A DNA stretch of 64,000 bases from positions 1 to 64,000 of the forward strand of contig NZ_RHOX01000007.1 in the NCBI RefSeq assembly GCF_003946695.1, read 5' to 3'. The DNA is from Lapidilactobacillus bayanensis (GTDB lineage: Bacteria > Bacillota > Bacilli > Lactobacillales > Lactobacillaceae). A model generated the notes under the pieces. That model did not search any database and was not told the origin of the DNA. It was given only the letters and a program-made list of their open reading frames with translations. Shown here in pieces: positions 49,627 to 58,197 of this stretch. The position numbers and the translations under genes were made by a program. The number at the start of each line of letters is the position of its first letter. Positions within the stretch are counted from its first letter, which is position 1.

Positions 49627-49947
49627 TTAGTTGCCCATCAACTTTTCAGCTTGAGCAAGTACTGTTGCACCGTCCATCATGCCATAAGCACGCATGTCGA
49701 TAACTGCGACAGGAATATTCTTGTCAGCAAGCTTCTGTTGGAATTGGCTCAACATGAAACGAACTTGTGGTCCAAGCAACATAACATTAACATCATTAGA
49801 TGCTAATGCGTTGTCAGCATCGCCTGCAGCTGTAGCAAAGATTTTTGCTTCAATACCTTTTGCCTCTGCAGCTTTTTGCATTTTTGTAACAAGTAGACTA
49901 GTTGACATACCAGCACTACATACTAACATAATCGTTTTTTCAGCCAT
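49627..49947 (-). CDS. PTS lactose/cellobiose-type EIIB (orphan)
   Basis: A 106-aa single-domain IIB of the lactose/cellobiose/chitobiose family. The phospho-Cys is in MLVCSAGMSTSLLVTKM (about residue 10). It has its own leader and terminator, and no IIA or IIC gene is nearby, so it must work with a permease encoded elsewhere or has a regulatory role. A cre-like site upstream suggests CcpA control. ATG at 49947 follows AGGAGCG. It separates tsaD from the ABC-F gene, where Bacillus has none. Confidence 0.9.
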   Translation of the reverse strand: MAEKTIMLVCSAGMSTSLLVTKMQKAAEAKGIEAKIFATAAGDADNALASNDVNVMLLGPQVRFMLSQFQQKLADKNIPVAVIDMRAYGMMDGATVLAQAEKLMGN

Positions 49948-49975
49948 TGTAAAAACGCTCCTTTAATGTTTACAT

Positions 49976-49996
49976 GAAAGTATTAATCGCTTTCAA
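49976..49996 (-). promoter_or_regulatory. Inverted repeat / weak cre upstream of PTS IIB
   Basis: TGAAAG and CTTTCA flank AATCG; on the - strand TGAAAGCGATTAAT matches the cre consensus except at its 3' end. It is 29 bp upstream of the start codon. Catabolite control is inferred. Confidence 0.5.
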
Positions 49997-50137
49997 TATA
50001 GGAAAAGCATATCCCAAATTGCTGATGCTGTCAATCATTTATCATCATAAATGAGAACGTTCCCTCAAGATTAAACAAACTGACCAACGCCAAGAAAGGG
50101 CGTGTTGCACGTCTGTCAAACTTAGTGTAACTTTTTT

Positions 50138-51163
50138 CTATACTAAATCCAAACTTGGAACGGCATTTAAAGCTAAGTCGGCAAATGGTACGTCAGTCGC
50201 TAGTTGAACAGAGGCTGCCGCGCCGATCATTGCAGCATTATCACCACATAAGCGTAGCGGTGGAATAATCAAAGTCATTTCAGGATGCTCAGCAGCCAAA
50301 GTTGCGGTTAACCGTTCACGCAAACCTTGATTAGCTGCAACACCACCGGCGACAACCAATTGTTGAACCGGATGGTCTGCAAGTGCACGCAGCGTTTTAC
50401 CAACTAAGACATCACAAACACTCGCTTGAAAACTTGCCGCTAAATCTGCGCGGTTCAATGTTTCACCAAGCTGATCAGCGTGATGAACGGTATTGATAAA
50501 AGCACTCTTTAACCCACTGAAACTGAAGTCAAGATTGTCTTCATCAAGCATTGCCCGTGGAAATTTGAAGGTATCCTGACCTTGATGCGCGAGCGCGTCA
50601 ACTTCTTTGCCAGCAGGATAATTAATGCCGAGAACCCGGCCGATTTTGTCATAGGCTTCACCAGCTGCATCGTCGCGCGTTTCCCCTAATAATTGATACT
50701 GATTAGGTGCACTGACTAAAACAAGTTCTGTATGACCACCAGATACCACTAGCACCATAAATGGGTACGTTAGCGGCGTAATAAGCTGGGCCGCATAAAT
50801 ATGCCCAGCCAGATGATTAACAGGGATCAGTGGCAAATGGTGGGCAAATGAGATAGCTTTCGCTGCACAGATGCCAATTAATAATGAACCGACTAATCCG
50901 GGACCATAAGTGACGGCCACTGCTGTCAAATCATCATAATCAACCCCAGCTTCCTGCAGCGCTAAACCAGTGCAATTCAAAATCTGTTCGACATGATGAC
51001 GGCTGGCAACTTCCGGAACGACCCCACCAAACCGCTGGTGACTTTTAATTTGGGTGGCAATGATATTACTCAGAATTTTGTTGCCATTCTCGATGACTGC
51101 CACACTAGTCTCATCACAACTACTTTCAAACGCTAAAATAAGTTCACGTTGCTTGTTTATCAA
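50138..51163 (-). CDS. tsaD: tRNA threonylcarbamoyladenosine synthase subunit TsaD
   Basis: A 341-aa Kae1/TsaD protein that transfers the threonylcarbamoyl group to A37 of ANN-decoding tRNAs. It begins [15 protein letters not shown] and has the metal-binding HHVEQI (His-x-x-x-His region) and [11 protein letters not shown]. The start is TTG at 51163, which has only a weak Shine-Dalgarno site. Third gene of tsaB-rimI-tsaD, 31 bp after rimI. Confidence 0.95.
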   Translation of the reverse strand: MINKQRELILAFESSCDETSVAVIENGNKILSNIIATQIKSHQRFGGVVPEVASRHHVEQILNCTGLALQEAGVDYDDLTAVAVTYGPGLVGSLLIGICAAKAISFAHHLPLIPVNHLAGHIYAAQLITPLTYPFMVLVVSGGHTELVLVSAPNQYQLLGETRDDAAGEAYDKIGRVLGINYPAGKEVDALAHQGQDTFKFPRAMLDEDNLDFSFSGLKSAFINTVHHADQLGETLNRADLAASFQASVCDVLVGKTLRALADHPVQQLVVAGGVAANQGLRERLTATLAAEHPEMTLIIPPLRLCGDNAAMIGAAASVQLATDVPFADLALNAVPSLDLV

Positions 51164-51194
51164 TATTTTTCACTCTACTTTTTGAATACGCCAA

Positions 51195-51746
51195 TTAATC
51201 GACCAAGAGGAGTTCCATCGAAACAGCATCCTCGTGATCAGCGATATAATAATTTTTTTTAATTTTACGATCAACAAAGCCTAACTGGTGATACAGGTGT
51301 TTAGCAGCGTCATTGGACACTTTTGCCTCTAAAGTCACGAATGAACAGTTAGTCTGCTTCGCTTGGTCGATCATAAATAACATGAGCTGCTTACCTAAAC
51401 CCAAGTTTTGCCAATGTCGCACAATGGCCACATTGGTAATATGCAATTCTAAATCACTGTACCAGGCGCCAATAAAACCGATTAATTCATCACTCGGCGT
51501 AAATAAACCAACATACAAGTGACGCTCGCGCTTATTAACCTCATTTAGAAAAACCAGACGATTCCAAGGTGTTTGTCCTTGATAAACATCGCGCTGAATA
51601 GCCAATAATTGATCCATATTGGCTGATTTTAAGCGTCGCAAATGATAGGTCAATCCCTGATGATTAAACGTCACTTCAGTGAACTGATCGACACTATCTG
51701 CTTCTTTAGTAACGGGTTGAAAGAGATGCTTAAACTTGTTCAACAT
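51195..51746 (-). CDS. rimI: Ribosomal-protein-alanine N-acetyltransferase RimI
   Basis: A 183-aa GNAT acetyltransferase. The acetyl-CoA motif is VRHWQNLGLGKQLM (about 115-128, Q/RxxGxG/A type), followed by LEAKVSNDAAKHLYHQLGF. An N-terminal stretch of about 45 residues precedes the GNAT core. The start is ATG at 51746, 17 bp inside tsaB, so translation is coupled. In this operon it is assigned RimI (acetylates the S18 N-terminus). Confidence 0.88.
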   Translation of the reverse strand: MLNKFKHLFQPVTKEADSVDQFTEVTFNHQGLTYHLRRLKSANMDQLLAIQRDVYQGQTPWNRLVFLNEVNKRERHLYVGLFTPSDELIGFIGAWYSDLELHITNVAIVRHWQNLGLGKQLMLFMIDQAKQTNCSFVTLEAKVSNDAAKHLYHQLGFVDRKIKKNYYIADHEDAVSMELLLVD

Positions 51747-52464
51747 AATGATCAGATTCCTCGTGGGGATGTTGCGCCAACCAGTTAACTTCCGCCTCGG
51801 TTTTCCGTAAATAAGTGGGTGCAAAACGATTCAGATCAGCAACTGGTTGTTGATCTTGAATTAACAGATCAAACTCACTAGCACGCGGTAAAGTCGCCTC
51901 ACCGTCAGCAAAAAGGCAGGTGAACTCGGGTAATTGTTCTGTGAAAAAGGCCTGCTGATCAGCATCAACCTGACCACCAAAACAAACCTGTTGTACACCA
52001 CTCGCTTTAATTTGGTCAACAATTTCAGTTCGATCTAGATAGGCATCAGCTGCCAATTGTTGCAGCTTGCCCTTTTGCCACTGGTAACAGCCAGCAAAGA
52101 AGTGCGCTCGTCGTGCATCAATCAACGGGATAATTAAGGCTTCGTTATTTTGACGCCAAGGCAACGTCAACGCTCTTAAACTAGAAATTGCATAAACTGG
52201 CTTGTTCAACGTCCAAGCTAATGTTTTAGCTGTTGTCACGGCAATGCGAACACCAGTATAGGAGCCCGGTCCAGCTGCGACAATCAATTGATCGACCGCT
52301 TCAATTTCAACTTGAGCAAGTTTCAGCACTTCCGCGATTGCTGGCATCAAAGTCACGCTATGATTTTTGGGCCAGGAAGTTTGGATGGTTGCCAGTGGTT
52401 GATGATTGTTAATGACGGCAACACTCAAAGGTATTGCGGATGTATCAAGTGCGAGGGTTAACAA
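51730..52464 (-). CDS. tsaB: tRNA threonylcarbamoyladenosine biosynthesis protein TsaB
   Basis: A 244-aa YeaZ/TsaB protein, an inactive TsaD paralogue that scaffolds the TsaBDE complex. N-terminal LTLALDTSAIPLSVAVI and GPGSYTGVRIAVTTAKTLA are diagnostic. Three TTG codons in a row (52470, 52467, 52464) follow AGAGGCG; the third has the best spacing (eight bases) and is chosen, but either of the first two is possible. First gene of the tsaB-rimI-tsaD operon. Confidence 0.9.
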   Translation of the reverse strand: MLTLALDTSAIPLSVAVINNHQPLATIQTSWPKNHSVTLMPAIAEVLKLAQVEIEAVDQLIVAAGPGSYTGVRIAVTTAKTLAWTLNKPVYAISSLRALTLPWRQNNEALIIPLIDARRAHFFAGCYQWQKGKLQQLAADAYLDRTEIVDQIKASGVQQVCFGGQVDADQQAFFTEQLPEFTCLFADGEATLPRASEFDLLIQDQQPVADLNRFAPTYLRKTEAEVNWLAQHPHEESDHYVEQV

Positions 52465-52622
52465 CAACAACGCCTCTTTTCATTAAGATAATAAAAACAT
52501 TCTACCACAAAATAAAAAATCGCGTACGCTAGAAAACGGACACGACTTGAATTTGGAATTTTAATTTTCATTGACATGACGAATATGCGTTACCTCAGTC
52601 AATCGGCGCCATATTGAGCTGG

Positions 52623-53156
52623 CTAAGACAGTCGATCGGTCAAATGCAGGCGATCGCTGATTTGTAAAATATAATAAATCCCAAAAAAGTAAATCGGAAT
52701 CATGATTAATTCTTTCGGCAGTCTGGTCATCAATAAAGGCCAGAATGGTGTCTGATACATCCAATAAAGCAATAACGTATTTAGAACTAAGTTAATTCCC
52801 AAATTTACCAACAAGGCCAGTGCTAAGACGCGCCATTTCTTAATCACCGGCATCGTTCGATGATCCAACAACCAGCCATACAAGATACCACTCAGAATGG
52901 CAACCACAGTAAACGCGGGATTAAATGGACCATTGGGGAATAACGAAGCACTTAAGACGTCACTAATTGCCCCAGCAATCCCCGCATAAAACGGGCCATA
53001 CCAATAACCGATCAACGCGCTAATTAGAAACGTCGCGCTTAGCTGCAAATAACTTGTCCCAAAAGCAAAACGTCCCACGACCAACCGGACGGCAATGAGA
53101 ATTGCCAGATAAACCAATCGTGTTAACCGTACTTGATACTTTGTCATACTATTCAT
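52623..53156 (-). CDS. folT: Folate ECF transporter S component
   Basis: A 177-aa membrane protein with about six segments. It follows the FolT pattern: VGRFAFGTSYLQLSATFL and SDVLSASLFPNGPFNPAFT. It binds folate and joins the shared EcfAA'T module encoded elsewhere. The start MNSMTKYQ at 53156 is eight bases after GGAG. An upstream THF-type riboswitch supports the folate specificity. Confidence 0.92.
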   Translation of the reverse strand: MNSMTKYQVRLTRLVYLAILIAVRLVVGRFAFGTSYLQLSATFLISALIGYWYGPFYAGIAGAISDVLSASLFPNGPFNPAFTVVAILSGILYGWLLDHRTMPVIKKWRVLALALLVNLGINLVLNTLLLYWMYQTPFWPLLMTRLPKELIMIPIYFFGIYYILQISDRLHLTDRLS

Positions 53157-53164
53157 TTCGACCA

Positions 53165-53290
53165 CTCCTTTTTTGGAGCGCCACAAAAACTACAATGCGG
53201 CGAATGCGGCAACTAAATCGCGGGTCTCCCCTTTTTGTCCGATGTTCACATTCCGTTCCATCAGCACTTAACGCTTAGTCGCCTACTCCG
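53165..53290 (-). promoter_or_regulatory. THF-type riboswitch upstream of folT
   Basis: On the - strand the leader reads CGGAGTAGGCGACTAAGCG then TTAAGTG, GAACGGAATGTG, GACCCGCGATTTAGTTGCCG and CGCATTCG, in the order of the tetrahydrofolate riboswitch (notably GCGTTAAGTG). GGCGACTAA pairs with TTAGTTGCC. At its 3' end CGCTCC (53180-53175) pairs with GGAGTG (53168-53163), hiding the folT Shine-Dalgarno site behind a six-A loop. Confidence 0.82.
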
Positions 53291-53350
53291 AATAGTAAAA
53301 ATAATATTACATTTGTTATTCAAGTACAAGTCATTTATTTTAATTCTACA

Positions 53351-54085
53351 TTATTGCCAAGTAATAACTGCTTCTGCTGCTAGTTGTGTCCCATTTAAAA
53401 TCTGATGGTGACTCGTTAGATCGGTCAATTGCGCGCGACTGATAATTTCGTCGCCATAAGTTACTTCATTGTCATACTTAATCGACATTGACTTCACCGT
53501 ATGTGACTTTAAGAATGTCAAAGGCAAACTATCCAACATCCAATCGAAATAATGCGCGTTATTGACATGATGATTCGTGTCAATATCAAAATAACGAACT
53601 CGAAAAATTTTGTTCAACTCGGACGTTTCAGCCCAATCAACTTTAGGAATTCTTGGGAAGCGTACGACTTCAGGTTTAAATTCCGAAGAAATTTTGTTCG
53701 TTAATTCTTCAGGTAGATGCACCATTTTACGCGTAGCATAGCTAATCACCACCCAAATACTACGGACAAAAGCCAACTCGTTATTTTGATCGTCATATAA
53801 CCAAAAATCACGGTAACAGAAAAATTTATTATATTGTGTAGCTCGTGTGACCACGCGGACCTTTTGATGAAGTTGTGGCAGACGTGTAATCTCAATTTGG
53901 TATTGCGTTGTCACCCAACCCATGCCCAAACTCAACATGAATTCCGGCCCAGCATCCAAAGAAGTCAACTGTTGCTCTGAACAAAGCACTAAATGATTCA
54001 TTAATGCTGACAAATGCAAAGTTCCTGCCGGATCACATTCGTAAAATGGTACCGTGAAAGTTTCTGAATAATCTTCTGCTGCCAT
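53351..54085 (-). CDS. Acyl-ACP thioesterase (FatA/FatB family)
   Basis: A 244-aa double-hotdog thioesterase of the bacterial Acyl-ACP_TE family. The N-terminal hotdog (FTVPFYECDPAGTLHLSALMNHL) and the second domain (FRVRYFDIDTNHHVNNAHYFDWMLD) with the catalytic Asn/His pattern NxHVNN are clear. It releases free fatty acids from acyl carrier protein. ATG follows GAGGAG. A family B repeat array separates it from rsmI upstream, so it is probably its own unit. Confidence 0.9.
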   Translation of the reverse strand: MAAEDYSETFTVPFYECDPAGTLHLSALMNHLVLCSEQQLTSLDAGPEFMLSLGMGWVTTQYQIEITRLPQLHQKVRVVTRATQYNKFFCYRDFWLYDDQNNELAFVRSIWVVISYATRKMVHLPEELTNKISSEFKPEVVRFPRIPKVDWAETSELNKIFRVRYFDIDTNHHVNNAHYFDWMLDSLPLTFLKSHTVKSMSIKYDNEVTYGDEIISRAQLTDLTSHHQILNGTQLAAEAVITWQ

Positions 54086-54162
54086 GTTAAAACTCCTCTA
54101 TTGATTTGGTGATTTTGAGACTTAAAAATACGTGGTATTGATTATTTTGATGGTGTGATTTT

Positions 54163-54518
54163 GAAACGTGCTTAAGGCAACTGCCGGTACGAAATTTAAG
54201 TGTAAATCTTGCTGCGTTGACACGCATCAATCTTTCCATTTAAATTTGAACCAGCAACCCGTTGCCTTGCACACTCTGATCTGAAACGTGCTTAAGGCAA
54301 CTGGCGACAATGAATTTAAGTGTGAATCTTGCTGCGTTGGCACGCATCAATCTTTCCATTTAAATTTGGACCAGCAACCCGTTGTTTTGAGCACTCTGAT
54401 CTGAAACGTGCTCATAACAACTGGCGGAAGTGATTTTAAGCGTGAATCTCCTTGCGTTAACACGCAATGATCTTCCCGTTTAAAATCATACCGCCAACCC
54501 GTTGTTTTGAGCACTCTA
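54163..54518. repeat. Family B hairpin array, locus II (three units)
   Basis: Units 54163-54282, 54283-54402 and 54403-54518, all starting GAAACGTGC and ending GCACTCT, fill the gap between the thioesterase and rsmI genes. Unit 3 keeps matched arms (GGCGG/CCGCC and TGATTTTAA/TTAAAATCA). In unit 2 the left variable arm no longer matches its right arm. The last bases GCACTCTA of unit 3 contain the rsmI stop codon. Confidence 0.85.
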
Positions 54519-55382
54519 TAATTCGTGATAGATGCGGTAAATTTCTTGGCGGGGCATTTGTAGTTCTTGCGCTACGCTTTTGATGGCGGCATTGGGTTTA
54601 TTACCTTGGGCGATGGCGGTGTCGACTTTAGCGACGATGTCGACGGTTGTTAGTTTGCTTGAATCGATTTGTTTTGCGACACGGCCGCTCACAATCAGAA
54701 CGTACTCACCACGCGGATCATGTTCGTTGTACCAATCGATTAATTCACCGATTGTTCCTCGTTCGAAGGATTCGTGTAACTTCGTTAATTCCCGGCCTAA
54801 ACAAATGTTGCGGTCGGCACCAAATGCGCCGGCCAAGTCAGTCAGCGTTCGTTGTAAATGATGTGGTGATTCATAAAGAATAACTGTCTCAAGACGTTGG
54901 GCTAATTGCTGCAAGACACTGTTTAACTCTTTATTTTTGCGTGGTAAAAAGCCATAAAAATAAAACGGTTGCGGTGAAATTCCTGACGCAATCAATGCGG
55001 TCAAACCGGCGTTGGCACCTGGCAATGGCACAACGGCGATCCCAGCAGCCACTGCAGCTTTAACTAACTCTTTACCCGGATCAGATATCGAAGGCAAACC
55101 GGCGTCAGAAACTTGGGCGATTGATACCCCAGCGGCTAGTTTTGCTAATAATTCTGGTATACGTTGTTGCGTATTATGCTCGTGAAAACTAATTTGTGGT
55201 GTTTCAATGTTGAAATACGCCAATAACTTTCCAGTATTGCGTGTATCTTCTGCTGCGATCAAATCAGCTTCCTGCAAAGTTTTGATTGATCGCATCGTCA
55301 TATCGTCAAGATTACCAATCGGTGTCGGCACCAAAAAAAGAGTGCCTTGATCAGTAGTTGCAAAACTCTTCTGAATTTGCAA
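54516..55382 (-). CDS. rsmI: 16S rRNA 2'-O-ribose C1402 methyltransferase RsmI
   Basis: A 288-aa tetrapyrrole-methylase-fold enzyme modifying C1402 of 16S rRNA. Diagnostic motifs are LFLVPTPIGNLDDMT, AAEDTRNT, SDAGLPSISDPG and LPGANAGLTALIASG. The start is TTG at 55382, eight bases after AAAGGGGG; the longer frame would overlap yabA by 60 bp. The TAG stop codon coincides with the end of a family B repeat unit. Confidence 0.94.
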   Translation of the reverse strand: MQIQKSFATTDQGTLFLVPTPIGNLDDMTMRSIKTLQEADLIAAEDTRNTGKLLAYFNIETPQISFHEHNTQQRIPELLAKLAAGVSIAQVSDAGLPSISDPGKELVKAAVAAGIAVVPLPGANAGLTALIASGISPQPFYFYGFLPRKNKELNSVLQQLAQRLETVILYESPHHLQRTLTDLAGAFGADRNICLGRELTKLHESFERGTIGELIDWYNEHDPRGEYVLIVSGRVAKQIDSSKLTTVDIVAKVDTAIAQGNKPNAAIKSVAQELQMPRQEIYRIYHEL

Positions 55383-55396
55383 CGAACAGGCCCCCT

Positions 55397-55747
55397 TTAT
55401 ACTCGTGAACTCGTGCGATCGCCATTGCCATAAATAATGCTCGTACAAAAAGCACAAGGTTCATTATTTTCACGACGCGCACCGTACATTTCATTACAGA
55501 TATGAAACCCAGAATCGTATAATTTTTCCAAATTACGACGAGACGGCAACATTTCTGGCTTATCAATTTGTTTATTTGGACCAGATAATTGGTCTAAACG
55601 TCCACGTAAATGCTTATTTTCAATAGTTAACTCAGCATTTTGCTCTAACACCCGATTTAATTCTTGGCGAAAGGCATTCAATTCGCGAGCCAGATTATCT
55701 GCCTGCGTTGCTAACCGTTGAAAATCTGTAAACGGATCTTGATTCAT
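55397..55747 (-). CDS. yabA: DNA replication initiation control protein YabA
   Basis: A 116-aa YabA protein: N-terminal leucine-zipper coiled coil (about 15-60) and a C-terminal zinc cluster (HICNEMYGARRENNEPCAFC). It restrains DnaA through DnaN/DnaA binding. ATG at 55747 is preceded by GAGG at ten bases; a TTG at 55753 is an alternative. It is 14 bp upstream of rsmI, as usual; the ricT/yaaT gene often found between holB and yabA is missing. Confidence 0.93.
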   Translation of the reverse strand: MNQDPFTDFQRLATQADNLARELNAFRQELNRVLEQNAELTIENKHLRGRLDQLSGPNKQIDKPEMLPSRRNLEKLYDSGFHICNEMYGARRENNEPCAFCTSIIYGNGDRTSSRV

Positions 55748-55853
55748 GCGCAATTTACCTCTTTAAAGCGAATCTAAAAATCGACAAATTATTAATCTTT
55801 TTAACACAATCAATTGCAAAGCAGTGCTGGAACCGCCAACTTTCATTAGCACT

Positions 55854-56831
55854 TCAATCTAAGACAGCCAGCAATTGTAACGTGGTATGCTCCAAGACAT
55901 TTTGAAAACTAACGTTTGCTTCCTGCATTCGCCGCATCTGCAAAACAATTTCCAACAATTCGGTGACTTGTTGAGCCGAAAGTTGATTGGCAAATTGCTG
56001 TAAGTTATCCTGTTGGTTGGTCCAATTCAACGGACGCGCCAAGGCAAACTTAACGGCAAATAAATCACTTAACCCTGCCAGCAATAGGTCTGGCAATAGT
56101 TGTTGTAATTTTTGCTCTTTAAAATTCGGAATTAATTGTGTTTGTACTAGCGCAAATGCCAAATCTTTGTGCGTCAAAATTTGTTGCAACCACCGCCAGA
56201 AAATTTGTTGCAATTCTGTCAAGTCAGTTTGTTCCATCCAACTCTGAATCTCGTCTAGAGAAAACTGTGTTGCACTTAAAACATGACTAAAAGTCGAATC
56301 CACACCTAATTGTTGAATTTCTTGTTCGCGCACAGCTAATTCCGGCGCTTGCAACGTCACAATTTGTAACCGCGACTGAATTGTCGGTAAAATTCGAGCC
56401 AGGCGCGTCGTTGTTAAGATAATGACCACTTGACTGGCTGGCTCTTCCAAGAATTTCAATAAAGAATTCGCGGCTGCTGGCGTCATTTTATCGGCATCTT
56501 GAATGACAAATACCCGTTGACGACCTTCCAAACCGCTTTTAGACAATTCTTGTTTCAAACCGCGAATTTCATCGACACCGATTGTACGGGTGTCACGACT
56601 AATAACTAAATAATCGGGATTATTTCCTTCTACAATCCGCCGACATTCAGCGCATTGACCACAAGGTTGACCGTTTTGCAGGTTAGTACAAAATAGACGT
56701 TGGGCTAACCATTGCGCCAACGCCATTTTTCCTGAATTAGTCGGACCAACAAATAAATAAGCATGACTTAATTCGTTGGCCGCAACTACCGTGGCAAAAT
56801 GTTGTTCTAGTGTTTGTAAACTTGCTTTCAA
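55854..56831 (-). CDS. holB: DNA polymerase III delta' subunit
   Basis: A 325-aa clamp-loader subunit with an AAA+ fold. It has a diverged Walker A (FVGPTNSGKMALAQ), a zinc module CTNLQNGQPCGQCAEC, and VFVIQDADKMTPAAANSLLKFLEEP. The start is TTG at 56831, 10 bases after AAGGG, and 13 bp after the darA stop codon. Works with DnaX in the clamp loader. Confidence 0.93.
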   Translation of the reverse strand: MKASLQTLEQHFATVVAANELSHAYLFVGPTNSGKMALAQWLAQRLFCTNLQNGQPCGQCAECRRIVEGNNPDYLVISRDTRTIGVDEIRGLKQELSKSGLEGRQRVFVIQDADKMTPAAANSLLKFLEEPASQVVIILTTTRLARILPTIQSRLQIVTLQAPELAVREQEIQQLGVDSTFSHVLSATQFSLDEIQSWMEQTDLTELQQIFWRWLQQILTHKDLAFALVQTQLIPNFKEQKLQQLLPDLLLAGLSDLFAVKFALARPLNWTNQQDNLQQFANQLSAQQVTELLEIVLQMRRMQEANVSFQNVLEHTTLQLLAVLD

Positions 56832-56844
56832 AATTCAGGCGCCC

Positions 56845-57174
56845 TTAGAAATGATGGAATTCATCAACAGGCATGACGAAAACTGTTGCGCCGCCGACTT
56901 GAACTTCAATTGGATAAGGCATGGTACTATCACCCATTGGATCAAGATTAGCTGGTGGCGTAATAAATTGTTGACGTGCGTGAGACGTTTGCTTGATGAT
57001 CGCCATGACTTCTTCAACACGATCATCTTCAATCCCAATAATAAAGGTTGTATTACCAGACTTCAAGAAACCACCAGTCGTCGATAGTTTTGTGGCCCGA
57101 ATATTAGCATCAATAAACTCGTTACTTAAAATATTAGCGTCTTTATCTTGAACGATTGCGAGAATTAATTTCAT
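56845..57174 (-). CDS. darA: Cyclic-di-AMP receptor DarA/PstA (YaaQ)
   Basis: A 109-aa PII-like protein that binds c-di-AMP. MKLILAIVQDKDANILSNEF and the loop RATKLSTTGGFLKSGNTTFIIGIEDDRVEEV are diagnostic. Trimeric sensor; its downstream targets are not known. ATG follows AAGGAGG, 19 bp after tmk. Confidence 0.94.
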   Translation of the reverse strand: MKLILAIVQDKDANILSNEFIDANIRATKLSTTGGFLKSGNTTFIIGIEDDRVEEVMAIIKQTSHARQQFITPPANLDPMGDSTMPYPIEVQVGGATVFVMPVDEFHHF

Positions 57175-57193
57175 AATCAGTACCTCCTTATCT

Positions 57194-57820
57194 TTATTTT
57201 ACCAGTTGTTGAATTTTTGCGAAACATTTAGCCACGACAACTTCAACTGGTTGCGTTGCATCAACTAATTGAATGCGATTTTCATTTTGCTCAACAAGTT
57301 TTAAATATGACTCACGAACCCGTTGATGAAAGGCCAAGGCTTGACCCTCAAGCCGATCAAAACCAGCACCTAACTTCTTAACCCGTTGAAGACCAACTTC
57401 CACCGGAACGTCCAAATATAGCGTTAATTGTGGCAATTCACCTTGAATGGCGAAATCATTTAATTGACGAACTTTGTCCATTCCCAGTTCACGACCGCCA
57501 CCTTGATAAGCGATTGAACTGTCAACATAACGATCGCACATCACAATCTTATTAGCGGTCAGTGCTGGTTCAATCACCTCAATTAAATGTTGACGCCGCG
57601 AAGCAGCATATAGCAACGCCTCAGTCCAATCATCCATCTCAGTATGTTTAGGATCAAGAATCAATTGCCGAATCTCCTCAGCAATCTCACTACCACCCGG
57701 CTCACGAGTTTCAACAACCTCCCGATCCGTTACCGTCGCCAACTTCTTAATCAAAGCCTCGATCACAGTCGTCTTACCAGCACCATCCGGCCCCTCAAAA
57801 GAAATAAAAAAACCAGCCAT
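57194..57820 (-). CDS. tmk: Thymidylate kinase
   Basis: A 208-aa dTMP kinase: P-loop FEGPDGAGKTT (about 8-18), DRYVDSSIAYQG, and the LID region. ATG at 57820 follows GGAGG. The open frame extends upstream but that part is family B repeat sequence, not protein. The GGAGG site directly adjoins the repeat end, so the tmk leader is built on a repeat. Confidence 0.95.
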   Translation of the reverse strand: MAGFFISFEGPDGAGKTTVIEALIKKLATVTDREVVETREPGGSEIAEEIRQLILDPKHTEMDDWTEALLYAASRRQHLIEVIEPALTANKIVMCDRYVDSSIAYQGGGRELGMDKVRQLNDFAIQGELPQLTLYLDVPVEVGLQRVKKLGAGFDRLEGQALAFHQRVRESYLKLVEQNENRIQLVDATQPVEVVVAKCFAKIQQLVK

Positions 57821-57832
57821 ACATTTACCTCC

Positions 57833-58188
57833 AGAGTGCGGAGAACAACGGGTTGATGGCATTAATTTAAATGGAAAGATTGGTGCGTGTAACGCAGCAA
57901 GATTTTCACTTAAATTATTTGCCATCAGTTGTTCGCAGCACGTTTCAATTCGGAGTGCGGAGAACAACGGGTTGATGGCATTAATTTAAATGGAAAGATT
58001 GGTGCGTGTAACGCAACAAGATTTTCACTTAAATTATTTGCCATCAGTTGTTCGCAGCACGTTTCAATTCAGAGTGTGGAGAAAGTCGGGTTGACAATGA
58101 GCATTAAGAAAGTAATGAAGAAGTTCGTACTTTGAACTTATTCATTACTGGCTTAAGCGGAATTGTCAGACTTTCGTAGCACGTTTCA
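57833..58188. repeat. Family B hairpin array, locus III (three units, reverse orientation)
   Basis: Units 57833-57950, 57951-58069 and 58071-58188 lie between recR and tmk. Units a and b are nearly identical, with arms TGATGGC/GCCATCA and TAATTTAA/TTAAATTA. Unit c has a different stem: GACAAT/ATTGTC and AGTAATGAA/TTCATTACT. One arm of unit c is shared exactly over 25 bp with the short unit at 20992-21051. No yaaL-like gene is present. Confidence 0.87.
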
Positions 58189-58197
58189 AATCTAACT

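Noticed and set aside
57821-58135. Upstream extension of tmk and a + strand open frame of 68 codons
   Set aside because: Both read through family B hairpins; the tmk start at 57820 has the ribosome site and the family-typical N-terminus.
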